A DNA stretch of 64,000 nucleotides. It comes from Methylocystis sp. IM3 (lineage in GTDB: Bacteria > Pseudomonadota > Alphaproteobacteria > Rhizobiales > Beijerinckiaceae). The stretch is from assembly GCF_038070105.1 (NCBI RefSeq), contig NZ_JBBPBZ010000003.1, forward strand, positions 1 through 64,000, in the 5' to 3' direction. Below the pieces are notes generated by a model. It did not search any database and was not told the DNA's origin. It worked only from the letters and a program-made list of their open reading frames with translations. A program made the translations under genes and the position numbers. Shown here piece by piece: positions 25,733-34,274 of the stretch (positions are counted from its first letter, which is position 1; each line of letters starts with the position of its first letter).

Positions 25733-26556
25733 AACTCTTTCCTTTCGAACTTCACGCGTGCCACCAGCAGGGGAATCGCGACCCATACAGAAAGGTCAGC
25801 AATTAAGAATGAGGGGTGGAGCTGGGCGCCTGCGGACATGCCGGCCATTCCGGAGAGAAGCCTCACATCTGCGAAAGCTGTCAGATTCAGCACACGATAT
25901 GCGTCGTTGGGGTTGAGCAACAGCAAGACGTTGAAGCCCATCGGTCCGATATGGCGGCCCTGGTCCAGAACAAGTATCCCCAGCAGGGCCATATCGTAGA
26001 GGAGCACGAAGAGAAGCCAAACCCCTACAGCCGCAATCACCGCTGCGCCACGGGAAGCCACATGCACGCTGATAGCGTAGCCAATCGAGATAAAGACAGC
26101 TCCAAGCAGAATGGAAGATCCCACCATAACCGAGAATGAGTGCCAGCTCTCTTGCGGCGTGAGGTCGCCTCGGGCTGTCACGGCGAGGGCGGCTGCGCTG
26201 TATCCTATGAGCGTCGCAAAACAGAGAAGACTGAGGTGTCCGATGAATTTGCCTATTAGGACTTGGGAGCGTGCGACCGGATAGCTCAACAAGAGCAGAA
26301 GCGTGCCACGCTCCTGTTCCCCGACGATTGCGTCATGGGCAAGTAGAAGAGAAATAAGTGGCACAAGCAATGTCGTCAGGCTCGAAAGACTCACAACGAC
26401 GATATCAAGCGCGTTTGCCTTCACTGTTCCTGTCGGAGCGCTTCCCAAAAGGGCGATCGTCAAGGAGAGAGTAGCGAGAAGGAGGGTCGATGCGACAATC
26501 CAGTGGTTTCTAGACCCCTCGCGAATCTCTCTTCCTGCGATTGCCAAAAGGCCCAT
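25729..26556 (-). CDS. nosY: NosY, ABC transporter permease for NosZ maturation
   Basis: A permease of about 275 residues with six hydrophobic helices, the membrane partner of NosF in the transporter that supplies sulfur or otherwise supports CuZ centre assembly of nitrous-oxide reductase. The N-terminal LLAIAGREIREGSRNHW and the cytoplasmic GEQERGTLLLLLSYPVARSQ are typical of this permease type. The ATG at 26556 shares one base with the nosF stop (TGATG); a TTG at 26562 with AAGGAG 7 nt upstream is an alternative start. Confidence 0.9.
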   Translation of the reverse strand: MGLLAIAGREIREGSRNHWIVASTLLLATLSLTIALLGSAPTGTVKANALDIVVVSLSSLTTLLVPLISLLLAHDAIVGEQERGTLLLLLSYPVARSQVLIGKFIGHLSLLCFATLIGYSAAALAVTARGDLTPQESWHSFSVMVGSSILLGAVFISIGYAISVHVASRGAAVIAAVGVWLLFVLLYDMALLGILVLDQGRHIGPMGFNVLLLLNPNDAYRVLNLTAFADVRLLSGMAGMSAGAQLHPSFLIADLSVWVAIPLLVARVKFERKEL

Positions 26557-27464
26557 CAGCAAGCATCATCTCCTTGCGGAAGGAAGTGGGAATACAATTG
26601 GTCGAGCGTCGGCGGGAAAAGCCCTACGTCCTCGATGGTCGTGTGGTTCTGCAAAATAGCGTGCAGCACTCCCATCTTGTCTTTCCTGGAGCAGAGAAAT
26701 TCCATGCGATTGTCATAGACTCGCAATTCCTCGACGGGCCCAAGCCGCTCTTTGTCGATAACGGCGCCTTTCCGAGTCTTCACCGCAAATCGCAGCGGCA
26801 AGGCGGCGAGCTCCATCAGTTCGTCGACGGAACCGTCTGCAACAACACTCCCGCGGCGCATGACGATGATACGGTCGAGCTGATTCTCGAGTTCCGTCAG
26901 AGAGTGCGAGGATAGTAGCACGGCGACGCCCCGGGCGCGCAGTGTGGCAATGATTTCATAAAATGTTTGCCTCACAGCGGCGTCGAGTCCCGTGGTCGGC
27001 TCGTCGAGCAGGAGCAACCGCGGGGCGCCGATGAGTGCTTGCGCGAGGCCAAGCCGCTGGCGCATGCCTTTTGAATAAGTATGGATAAAGTCGCAGGCGG
27101 CTTTGCTGAGTCCTACACGTTCAAGAAGGGCGGACTCCTCCGCGGGCCGCACGCCTTTCAGTCTCGCATAATAGGTCAGGATCTCGCGGCCTGTCAGCGC
27201 AGGGCTGAAAGAGACGTTTTCCGGCAGGAAGCCAATTTGCCCCCGTGTGTGGCCATGAGAGGGATCCTCGCCAAACACCCTGATCGCGCCGCCGGTCGGC
27301 CGTGACAATCCTAATATCATCTTGATCAAGGACGTCTTTCCGGCGCCATTGTGCCCGACTAAGGCGATGCTGCGCCCCGCCGGGAGCCTGAGGTCGACGT
27401 TCTTGAGGATGTCTCGGCCTGCAAGACGTTTGGAGAGGCTTGAGATTTCGACCGGGAGCGTCAT
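26556..27464 (-). CDS. nosF: NosF, ABC transporter ATPase for NosZ maturation
   Basis: A 302-residue cytoplasmic ATPase with Walker A GHNGAGKTS, signature YSKGMRQRLGLAQAL, Walker B RLLLLDEPTTGLD and H-loop SSHSLTE, plus the C-terminal extension usual for NosF. It powers NosY. The ATG at 27464 overlaps the nosD stop by 4 nt, which supports this start over an upstream one that would lie inside nosD. Confidence 0.92.
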   Translation of the reverse strand: MTLPVEISSLSKRLAGRDILKNVDLRLPAGRSIALVGHNGAGKTSLIKMILGLSRPTGGAIRVFGEDPSHGHTRGQIGFLPENVSFSPALTGREILTYYARLKGVRPAEESALLERVGLSKAACDFIHTYSKGMRQRLGLAQALIGAPRLLLLDEPTTGLDAAVRQTFYEIIATLRARGVAVLLSSHSLTELENQLDRIIVMRRGSVVADGSVDELMELAALPLRFAVKTRKGAVIDKERLGPVEELRVYDNRMEFLCSRKDKMGVLHAILQNHTTIEDVGLFPPTLDQLYSHFLPQGDDAC

Positions 27465-28726
27465 TCGAGTCTGCCGAGGGCTAACGGGGGATCGATATGT
27501 ATCGGTCGCATCAACGGGGCGGAATCCACAACTCCTCCGGTCTGTAAAACTGGAAACTGAGATTGCGCCCACCGCAAAAGTTGTACGGCAGGACTATTCG
27601 CCAACATTTTTGCGAGGGGAGCCGTCCAAATTACACGATCAATGATGTCGTTGGGCCGGTAGACGACGTCTGCTATCCCGTCGCCGTCGAGATCGAACGC
27701 CGGGTTATCACTCCAGTAGTTCCCTCGCCTGCTTTTCGACCATTCTACAAAACGCGTCCCAACATATTTTACTTGGGTCCGGTTCTGGATGAAGACATTA
27801 TCAAAAATCGCGTTCTGCTCGGATCCGGCAGTAAAATGAACGCCGATGTCACATTTCTCGAACCAGTTACGATAGAATGTATTGAAGTTTGCATCATAGA
27901 TGAAAAGGCACTTTTGCGGGCCGTCCAGGACGATGTTGTCACGCACCGTCGAATAATTAGCAAAATTGAACATCAGGCCGTAGTTTGTGTCATGACGCGA
28001 CAGGTTTCCGACCACCTCGAGCCTGGGCGAGAACATGATCGCAAACCCAATATGATTGCCGATCGAAACATTGCCGCTCACGATGCTGTCCGACGCATAC
28101 ATGTAATGAACAGCATAGCGCAAATCCCGCATCGTATTTCCCCCGAAAATGTTGTTTCTACTGGAGATCACAAATAGGCCGTCGCGACCGAAACGAATAT
28201 CGTTGTCGAGGACCTGGGCGCCTGGCGCATTCCAGACAGTAACGCCATTCCCAGCTTCACTCAATCTTTCCGGTCGATTGCCTACGATGAGATTGCTTTT
28301 AACAATTGCGTCTTCCGCGCCGTGAACATATATTCCGAAGAGATTATTTTCGAGGATATTCGCCTCGACGCGGGCACGACTCGCCGCCTGCTCAAGAAAG
28401 ATCCCTGAGTCCATCTGCTCGAGATCGAAACCAGATCCCCGGATCGTCAGGTTGCGTATGGTCGCATCTGGCGCAGAAACCGTAATAACGCTACCGACCC
28501 CAGATGCGGTAATGTTCGCGCCGGCGTCGCCTTCAAGAATGAGCGGCCTGTCTATTTTTATTGGGCCGGCATATTGGCCGCTGGCGAGGTGAAGGACGCC
28601 TCCTGTCGGAGTTCGGTTCACGAGTTCCTGAAGGTCGATAGCCGGTCCCTCAGCGGCAAAAGCTTGCATAGACGGCATGCAAAAAGCGAGCGCCAGCATA
28701 TTCGCCTGCATGAGCGTTGCGCCCAC
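27461..28726 (-). CDS. nosD: NosD, periplasmic beta-helix CuZ maturation protein
   Basis: A 421-residue exported protein with a signal peptide and right-handed beta-helix (CASH-type) repeats such as NNLFGIYVHGAEDAIVKSNL and NNIFGGNTMRDLRYAVHYMY. With NosF and NosY it provides the sulfide or scaffold for the CuZ cluster of NosZ. The GTG at 28726 begins directly after the nosZ stop with GGGAG upstream; ATG at 28711 is an alternative. The end RRGNYWSDNPAFDLDGDGIA fits the family. Confidence 0.92.
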   Translation of the reverse strand: MGATLMQANMLALAFCMPSMQAFAAEGPAIDLQELVNRTPTGGVLHLASGQYAGPIKIDRPLILEGDAGANITASGVGSVITVSAPDATIRNLTIRGSGFDLEQMDSGIFLEQAASRARVEANILENNLFGIYVHGAEDAIVKSNLIVGNRPERLSEAGNGVTVWNAPGAQVLDNDIRFGRDGLFVISSRNNIFGGNTMRDLRYAVHYMYASDSIVSGNVSIGNHIGFAIMFSPRLEVVGNLSRHDTNYGLMFNFANYSTVRDNIVLDGPQKCLFIYDANFNTFYRNWFEKCDIGVHFTAGSEQNAIFDNVFIQNRTQVKYVGTRFVEWSKSRRGNYWSDNPAFDLDGDGIADVVYRPNDIIDRVIWTAPLAKMLANSPAVQLLRWAQSQFPVLQTGGVVDSAPLMRPIHIDPPLALGRLE

Positions 28727-30664
28727 CTAGGTCTCCCTTGGATGAACCAGCATACGGCCACGCATTTCCATATGCATCGCATGGCAGAACCAGGTGCAGA
28801 AATACCAGTAAACGCCTGGTTTGTCGGCTATGAAGGTTACGGATGAGGTCTCCTGTGGGCCGATTTCCATGTTGACCCCGTAGTTGACGATGCAAAATCC
28901 ATGTGTGAGATCTTCGACCTGGTCTATATTGGTGATGTAGACAGTGACCTCGTCACCCTGCTTGACATCAAACTTCTCGAGCGCAAACGTGGGCGCCGTA
29001 GAGTACATGTAGACCCGAAGCTTATTACCGTCACGAACGGTTTTTGCATCGCTTTCGAGCTTGACGCCGTCCTTTTGGGCCTGACTCCGCGCATCCTCGA
29101 ACATCGGATCGTCGCGCTTGTAAAGACTCGTGACGTGGCCCTCGAGCTTGGAGCGGTGGATAATCACAGCATCATGAGGCTCTGCAAAACTTGGCCCGTC
29201 ATGAACCAGTTTCATTTTGTCTCCGGAAATATCGATAAGCTGGTCGTTTTCGGGTTTCAGTGGACCGACGTTCAGGAATCGGTCCTTGGAAAACTTGTTC
29301 AGTGAAAGAAGCCACTTTCCGTCAGCCTCCTTGGTCTCGCCCATCGAGGAATGGTTGTGGCCTGGCTGGTAATGAACGTCGATTTTATCGATGATCGGAT
29401 CGACTTTTTCTCCTTTGAAAGCCTTGATGGCCTTATCGATGCTCCATTTGCAAACCTGGCTGTCGAGAAACAGCGTTGTATATGCATTCCCCCGTCCGTC
29501 GAAGGCAGTATGGAGCGGACCGAGGCCGAGTTCCGGTTCGGCGACCACGACATCACGAGGTTTCAGCTTGTCGTCGAAAAGCTGGTCGAAAAGGCGTACG
29601 TCGAAGACGGTGACGGTTGGCGAGAGCTTGCCATTCGCGACGACGTGAATCCCGTCCGGCGCCGCGTTCATGCCGTGTGGATTGTTCGAGACAGGCACAT
29701 AACGCGTGTACGGAGAGCCGTGGCGCCCATCTATCACAGGGACTCCATTTATGCGGCTGAAATGACCTTTCTTGACGGCGTCTTCGATTCGCTTGATGCT
29801 GAAAATGACAACCCAATCCTGCTCCTTCGCCGTCATCTCGGCCAGATTGACGCCTTTTTCCGAGTTGTAGCAAGTGGCAAAGGCGTATTTGCCCTGGTAG
29901 TCGGCGTCATTGTTGTCGAGGTTGCCATCGACGATCACCTGCCAGGCGACTTTCATGGAGTCGCCATCCACAGCAGAGAAAATGGACCGGTACTGTTTTG
30001 GATCGTCGAGCGTCTTGCCGTCGTTCGGGATCGGCACTTCATATTCCCCGTTGCAAAAAAGATAACCGGTGCGCGGGAACTTTTGGGGTCTCATCCCGTG
30101 CACGGTGTATTGATTGGGTAGTTCAATGATCTTGTCGCATTTCATTATATCCGTTCTGATCCGCGCAAGACGGGTATTGGCCTTATCATTGATGAAAATG
30201 TAACGACCGTCGTAAGTTCCGTCGGTGAACGACATATGCGGATGATGGGCGTCGCCGTTCATCCATATCCCGCCCCGCGCCTTGAGGCGCGCACGGGTTT
30301 CGGGGGTGAGCCCTTCCGTCAATATTTTTACTGATTCATTTGTCAGGCCCCAGCCGGTCGCGCTGTCTCTGTTGAAAACGGGTATCCGCATCAATTCACG
30401 CATCGACGGCATACCGATTATGCGGATCTCGCCGGTCTGGCCGCTGCTGAAAAAGACATAGTATTCGTCGAGTTCGCCGGGCGCGACTTCCGTCTTGCAT
30501 GCGGAAGCGGCAGAGGGCTGGGCCTCGGCCGGCGTAATGGCGGTCCTGCCGCCGTCGCTGCTGCCGACGATGGTTCCGGCTGCGCCCGCGATCGCTCCCG
30601 CGGCGCCAGCGCCCAGAATAGCGCGACGGCTCATCCCCTTGGTTTCCTGATCGTCACCAGACAT
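28727..30664 (-). CDS. nosZ: nitrous-oxide reductase, clade I (Tat type)
   Basis: A 645-residue periplasmic copper enzyme that reduces N2O to N2. The twin-arginine signal [13 protein letters not shown] marks the clade I (Tat-exported) form. All seven CuZ histidines appear to be present: DAHHPHMS (two), [45 protein letters not shown] and AEPHDAVI. The C-terminal cupredoxin domain holds the CuA ligands: THGF and [12 protein letters not shown]. It has the full family length and no defect, so it should be functional. It lies 95 nt downstream of nosR. Confidence 0.97.
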   Translation of the reverse strand: MSGDDQETKGMSRRAILGAGAAGAIAGAAGTIVGSSDGGRTAITPAEAQPSAASACKTEVAPGELDEYYVFFSSGQTGEIRIIGMPSMRELMRIPVFNRDSATGWGLTNESVKILTEGLTPETRARLKARGGIWMNGDAHHPHMSFTDGTYDGRYIFINDKANTRLARIRTDIMKCDKIIELPNQYTVHGMRPQKFPRTGYLFCNGEYEVPIPNDGKTLDDPKQYRSIFSAVDGDSMKVAWQVIVDGNLDNNDADYQGKYAFATCYNSEKGVNLAEMTAKEQDWVVIFSIKRIEDAVKKGHFSRINGVPVIDGRHGSPYTRYVPVSNNPHGMNAAPDGIHVVANGKLSPTVTVFDVRLFDQLFDDKLKPRDVVVAEPELGLGPLHTAFDGRGNAYTTLFLDSQVCKWSIDKAIKAFKGEKVDPIIDKIDVHYQPGHNHSSMGETKEADGKWLLSLNKFSKDRFLNVGPLKPENDQLIDISGDKMKLVHDGPSFAEPHDAVIIHRSKLEGHVTSLYKRDDPMFEDARSQAQKDGVKLESDAKTVRDGNKLRVYMYSTAPTFALEKFDVKQGDEVTVYITNIDQVEDLTHGFCIVNYGVNMEIGPQETSSVTFIADKPGVYWYFCTWFCHAMHMEMRGRMLVHPRET

Positions 30665-30759
30665 GCGCGGACTCCCTCGACACCGAATTTCGAAATCGTG
30701 CGCGAATCTGCATCGTCAAGCGCCGTCGCGATGCGAACTGGGCGTTGAGAAGGGTCTCG

Positions 30760-32958
30760 CTATCCGCGCGTTCTCATCGAAGGCGAGGATAGCGCCTGCA
30801 ATTTTTCTCGCTTCAGGCGAAGTTGAATCATGTGCGGGCACCTTTGGTCATCCCAGTAAAGCTCCTGGCAGTGCATGCAGTAAATGCACTCATTGGGGTT
30901 GATGTGTCCGTCTGGGTGGATCGATTGTACGGGGCATTCGCGTGCGCAACGCTGGCAGGGAGACCCGCATTCAGGCCAACGCTTGAGCCATTCGAACATG
31001 CGCATTCGGCCCGGGATGGCGAGGGCGGCGCCGAGAGGGCAGAGATAGCGGCAAAAGAAGCGTTCGATAAACAAGCCCATGAACAACAGGGCGCCAGCAT
31101 AAACTACGTAGGGCCAGCTGCGCACGAATTTGAGAATGATTGCTGTTTTGAACGGCTCGACTTCCGCAAGGCGTTCGGCGAACGCAACGGAATACAGGGA
31201 GGCGCCGAAAAGCACCAGGAAAATAATGTATTTTATCGGCCACAGCCGCTCGTGTAGAGCCCATGGCACCGTGATCTGGGGAATCCGCCAAGCCTGCGCG
31301 GCGTTGTTGAGAAGCTCCTGCAAGGCGCCAAACGGGCACAGCCATCCGCAAAAGGGACCGCGGCCCCAGAACAATAGAGAAACGACGACGCCGAACCAGA
31401 GGATGAATACAAGGGGAGCCGTTAGAAAATATTCCCAATGGAAGCCGGTGGCGAGGGCATTGGTGAAGGTGATGACGTTGACGACGGAGAGCTGCGCATT
31501 TGCATACCATCCGAGCCAGAGAAGTATGAAGGCGAGGTAGCTCCGACGCACCCATGCGTAGAAGTTCGGGCGTCGCACGAGGAAGTCCTGGAAAAAGAAA
31601 ATCGCCGTGAGCACAAGGAGAGTGATCGCCGTGAGCGCTATGTTCAGCGCGTCCTCCCGCCAGATGCGCCGCCAGAGCGGTTCGTCGAGAGGACCGGCAA
31701 GAGGCGGATTTCTGGCGTGGAGGCCATCTTCGGCGAGTGGCTTTTGCTGGAGCGTGGGCGTTCCCTCGATCTTGAAATAGCGCTCCGGGAGTTGGTATTT
31801 CAGATCGAAAGTAAGGAATGCTTTTTCCCGTCCGCCGATCGCGCGCTGCACGAGCAGTTGGAGGCGCCAAGGTTCAGCTGGGTCGAAACGGGCGTCGGCG
31901 GGGATAAGAAAGATCCCTATCTCCGGGAGCTTCGGCGCGCCTGCGGCGGCGAAGGCGCCGATGCGGGTATGGTCGCGATCACGGAAACGTATGGTCTCGG
32001 CGCCCTGGATCAACTCGAAACGGTCGAATATTCCGCCCCGGACATAGGCGGAGCCCTTGAAGGAGAAACGCCCTTTGGCCGCTATTGCAATCGCCTGCTG
32101 GCCCGGGGCGAGACGCTGCTGCAATTGACTGAATTCCTGATCGCCGAGCAGGCTTCGCCCAATCGGCGGAAACGAAGCCGGGGCCGCATAAAGGTCGATA
32201 AAGGTTTCTTCGGGCTCCCCCGTTTCCGGATGTTCAGCGGCCGCAGGGGGGCCGGACTTCGCAAAAGCGGAATTGACTTGCGCGACCGTCAGGCGGAGCT
32301 GGCCGACCGAACCGTCGCGAAGCAATCCCTCCCAATCCGGCGGCGCCGTTGCGTCGGGGTTTATTGTTCGCCCGCTCGTCGGCGCTTTAGTGGCCGGCGG
32401 ACCAGCCGAAGCCTGTTCGGACAGGCGGCCGGCTTCTATGAGCTTGACCGCGGAACGTATGACGCTGTCGCCGATCACCAGGACCGTGACGGTGGCCCCG
32501 CTTACAATATCGACCCGCGGGACAGGTTCTGCGCCGGTCGTGATGCGCGACACGTTGAGTCCGACCAGTTTTTGCATCGATGCGACGATGCGGGACTCGG
32601 GTATGCCGACGAGCACGATCGGCTCCTTGTGGTCGACAAGCTTCAAGCCCGCGATCCGACCTTGCGGGCTGACGCCGACTATGATCTCGATGGGCTTTCC
32701 CGAATAGCCGACTGCGTTTGCGAAATCAGAGTTCAAATAGGCGAAGCCGAGCTGTTCGTTGCCTCTCAAAACGGGAATGAGCGGCGGCTCCCCTTGGGGC
32801 GCGCCGAAGCGATCGGCGCCGGGGATAATGTCTCCGGGCTGGACTTTGGCGATCAATTCGACGAGGCGACTCGCCGCACGAGCTGCATCAATATGGAAGG
32901 AGCAACACAAAGCGAGGAGGATCACGGCGCGCAAGAGGCGCTTGAGGCTTTGTTTCAA
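30760..32958 (-). CDS. nosR: NosR, membrane flavo-iron-sulfur protein for N2O respiration
   Basis: A 732-residue protein required for nosZ expression and electron supply. A signal-like helix is followed by the periplasmic FMN-binding domain, with SGATVTVLVIG holding the Thr that carries covalent FMN. Membrane helices then carry FCGWLCPFGALQ and FFCRYLCPLGAAL (CxxxCP motifs), and the C-terminal ferredoxin-like part is CGSPCQRCARECP and CIYCMHCQELYW for two [4Fe-4S] clusters. The start appears to be TTG, with ACAGGT upstream. First gene of the nos operon, divergent from a ferritin-like gene; a direct repeat lies in between. Confidence 0.93.
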   Translation of the reverse strand: MKQSLKRLLRAVILLALCCSFHIDAARAASRLVELIAKVQPGDIIPGADRFGAPQGEPPLIPVLRGNEQLGFAYLNSDFANAVGYSGKPIEIIVGVSPQGRIAGLKLVDHKEPIVLVGIPESRIVASMQKLVGLNVSRITTGAEPVPRVDIVSGATVTVLVIGDSVIRSAVKLIEAGRLSEQASAGPPATKAPTSGRTINPDATAPPDWEGLLRDGSVGQLRLTVAQVNSAFAKSGPPAAAEHPETGEPEETFIDLYAAPASFPPIGRSLLGDQEFSQLQQRLAPGQQAIAIAAKGRFSFKGSAYVRGGIFDRFELIQGAETIRFRDRDHTRIGAFAAAGAPKLPEIGIFLIPADARFDPAEPWRLQLLVQRAIGGREKAFLTFDLKYQLPERYFKIEGTPTLQQKPLAEDGLHARNPPLAGPLDEPLWRRIWREDALNIALTAITLLVLTAIFFFQDFLVRRPNFYAWVRRSYLAFILLWLGWYANAQLSVVNVITFTNALATGFHWEYFLTAPLVFILWFGVVVSLLFWGRGPFCGWLCPFGALQELLNNAAQAWRIPQITVPWALHERLWPIKYIIFLVLFGASLYSVAFAERLAEVEPFKTAIILKFVRSWPYVVYAGALLFMGLFIERFFCRYLCPLGAALAIPGRMRMFEWLKRWPECGSPCQRCARECPVQSIHPDGHINPNECIYCMHCQELYWDDQRCPHMIQLRLKREKLQALSSPSMRTRG

Positions 32959-33048
32959 GGCGCTACCTGTCGTGAGGAATGGATGAAATGGGCTCCCGCG
33001 TGCTTTTGTGCCGCGTGGCGCCCTCTACTTATGATCGGCGCGAAACTC

Positions 33049-33093
33049 GACGCGTCAATCCGTGGGCGGAAGATAGTGACGCGAATCCGTGGG
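33049..33093. repeat. imperfect direct repeat at the nosR/ferritin-like divergent start region
   Basis: GACGCGTCAATCCGTGGG (33049-33066) is repeated as GACGCGAATCCGTGGG (33078-33093), 29 nt apart. It lies 90-135 nt upstream of nosR on one side and just before the likely start of the ferritin-like gene on the other. It could be an operator; alternatively it encodes a repeated NPW motif if that gene starts further upstream. Confidence 0.35.
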
Positions 33094-33104
33094 ACCGAAA
33101 ACTG

Positions 33105-34052
33105 ATGGGCGTGCTGAAGTCTGAACCTGAAGGCGTCGTCGAATCTCTTCCGGAACTGATGGCGATCGCGAAGGCCATGGAAGAGGAGGCCGCCATGCGG
33201 TATCGTCAACTTTCGCGACGGATGCGCAGCCTCGACAATGACGCAGCTGTGAAAGTCTTCGAGCATCTCGCGAGCGAGGAGGAGGCGCATTCGGCGAGAG
33301 TTACGGAACTGTCCGTGGCCGTAACGGGGTCTGCGCCAAAGCCGGCGGACATCCGCTGGGAGCTTCCCCCGGATCTGGAGGACGAGGGTATGGCGGATCT
33401 CGCCGTCTCGCGCCTCGTTACACCCTACCGCGCCCTGTCCATTGCGGTTCGGAACGAAGATCGCGCCTTTGCATTCTGGAGCTATGTCTCCGCCTATGCG
33501 CCGAGCGAGGCTGTCCGTCGCTATGCGGAGCGCATGGCGCGAGAAGAGTTGCGCCATGCGTCGATTCTGCGGATGGAGCGACGAAGGGCCTACCATGGCG
33601 AACTGCGCGCGGCGGGCTTGCCGCCGGCGATATCCATGAGGGAGCTACAGGAGAAAGCAGCATCGCTGGAAGAGGGCATACGGAGGACGTGCAGATCTTT
33701 GGCGTCCGCCGCAGCGGTGAGCGGCGACGAGGCGACGGCAGATCTCCTTGGGAGAATAGCAGAGGCAGGGAGCGGCAATAGGCGGGCGTCCGTCTTTTCT
33801 GGCGTCGGCCCCTCCCCGACACAGCGTCATGGCGCGCCGGATTCGGTCGTCATGATCGATCAGGCGATCGCAGCCTGTGAAACTGCAGCGGAAATCTATT
33901 TGCAGGCGGCGGAGTCGGCCGCCGACGAACGCGTCGCCCTCGAGGCGCAGCGTCTCTCCAAATCCGCGATCACGCGCCTGGTGGCGTTGCGGGGACGCCG
34001 AGTTGAAATAGCGCCGGTCCAATTCGAAGACAAACCGGGAACTGCTCCGTGA
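33105..34052 (+). CDS. ferritin-like/rubrerythrin-type protein
   Basis: About 315 residues. The N-terminal half is a four-helix ferritin-like domain with carboxylate/His motifs expected for a di-iron site: MEEEAAMRYRQLS, SEEEAHSARV, NEDRAFAFWSYVSAYA and AREELRHASILR (E-x-x-H). The C-terminal half is helical and less conserved. Rubrerythrin-like proteins detoxify peroxide or store iron. The ATG at 33105 is preferred by length of the domain, but its ribosome site is weak and an upstream start at 32979 is open. It is divergent from nosR; the functional link, if any, is unknown. Confidence 0.65.
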   Translation: MGVLKSEPEGVVESLPELMAIAKAMEEEAAMRYRQLSRRMRSLDNDAAVKVFEHLASEEEAHSARVTELSVAVTGSAPKPADIRWELPPDLEDEGMADLAVSRLVTPYRALSIAVRNEDRAFAFWSYVSAYAPSEAVRRYAERMAREELRHASILRMERRRAYHGELRAAGLPPAISMRELQEKAASLEEGIRRTCRSLASAAAVSGDEATADLLGRIAEAGSGNRRASVFSGVGPSPTQRHGAPDSVVMIDQAIAACETAAEIYLQAAESAADERVALEAQRLSKSAITRLVALRGRRVEIAPVQFEDKPGTAP

Positions 34053-34274
34053 GCGAACGAGCTTCGAGGCGACAACGAATGATCATTGCGCGAAAGTCGA
34101 GTTCCGAAAGTTGATTGCAGTTGCGAATGAAATCAATTCGGCTTACGCTATCCTTCTCTTGTAAGTTTGTAACTATAACTCTGAGAGACACGAGATTCTG
34201 AGAGGAGCGTCCCGCGATCAAGTTAAGTTGTGGACGCGTAAGTTGCATTGGCTCGATTTTTTAGGAGGAGAGCT
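34053..34274 (+). other. upstream region of the eCIS operon
   Basis: This 220-base, comparatively AT-rich stretch precedes the first eCIS gene and should hold its promoter. A TATAAC at 34174-34179 could be a -10 element, but no convincing -35 lies at the right distance. AGGAGG at 34263-34268 is a strong ribosome site for the sheath gene. Confidence 0.35.

Noticed and set aside
32959..33104. FNR/NnrR-type box upstream of nosR
   Set aside because: No TTGAT-N4-ATCAA-like palindrome could be found by eye in this region.
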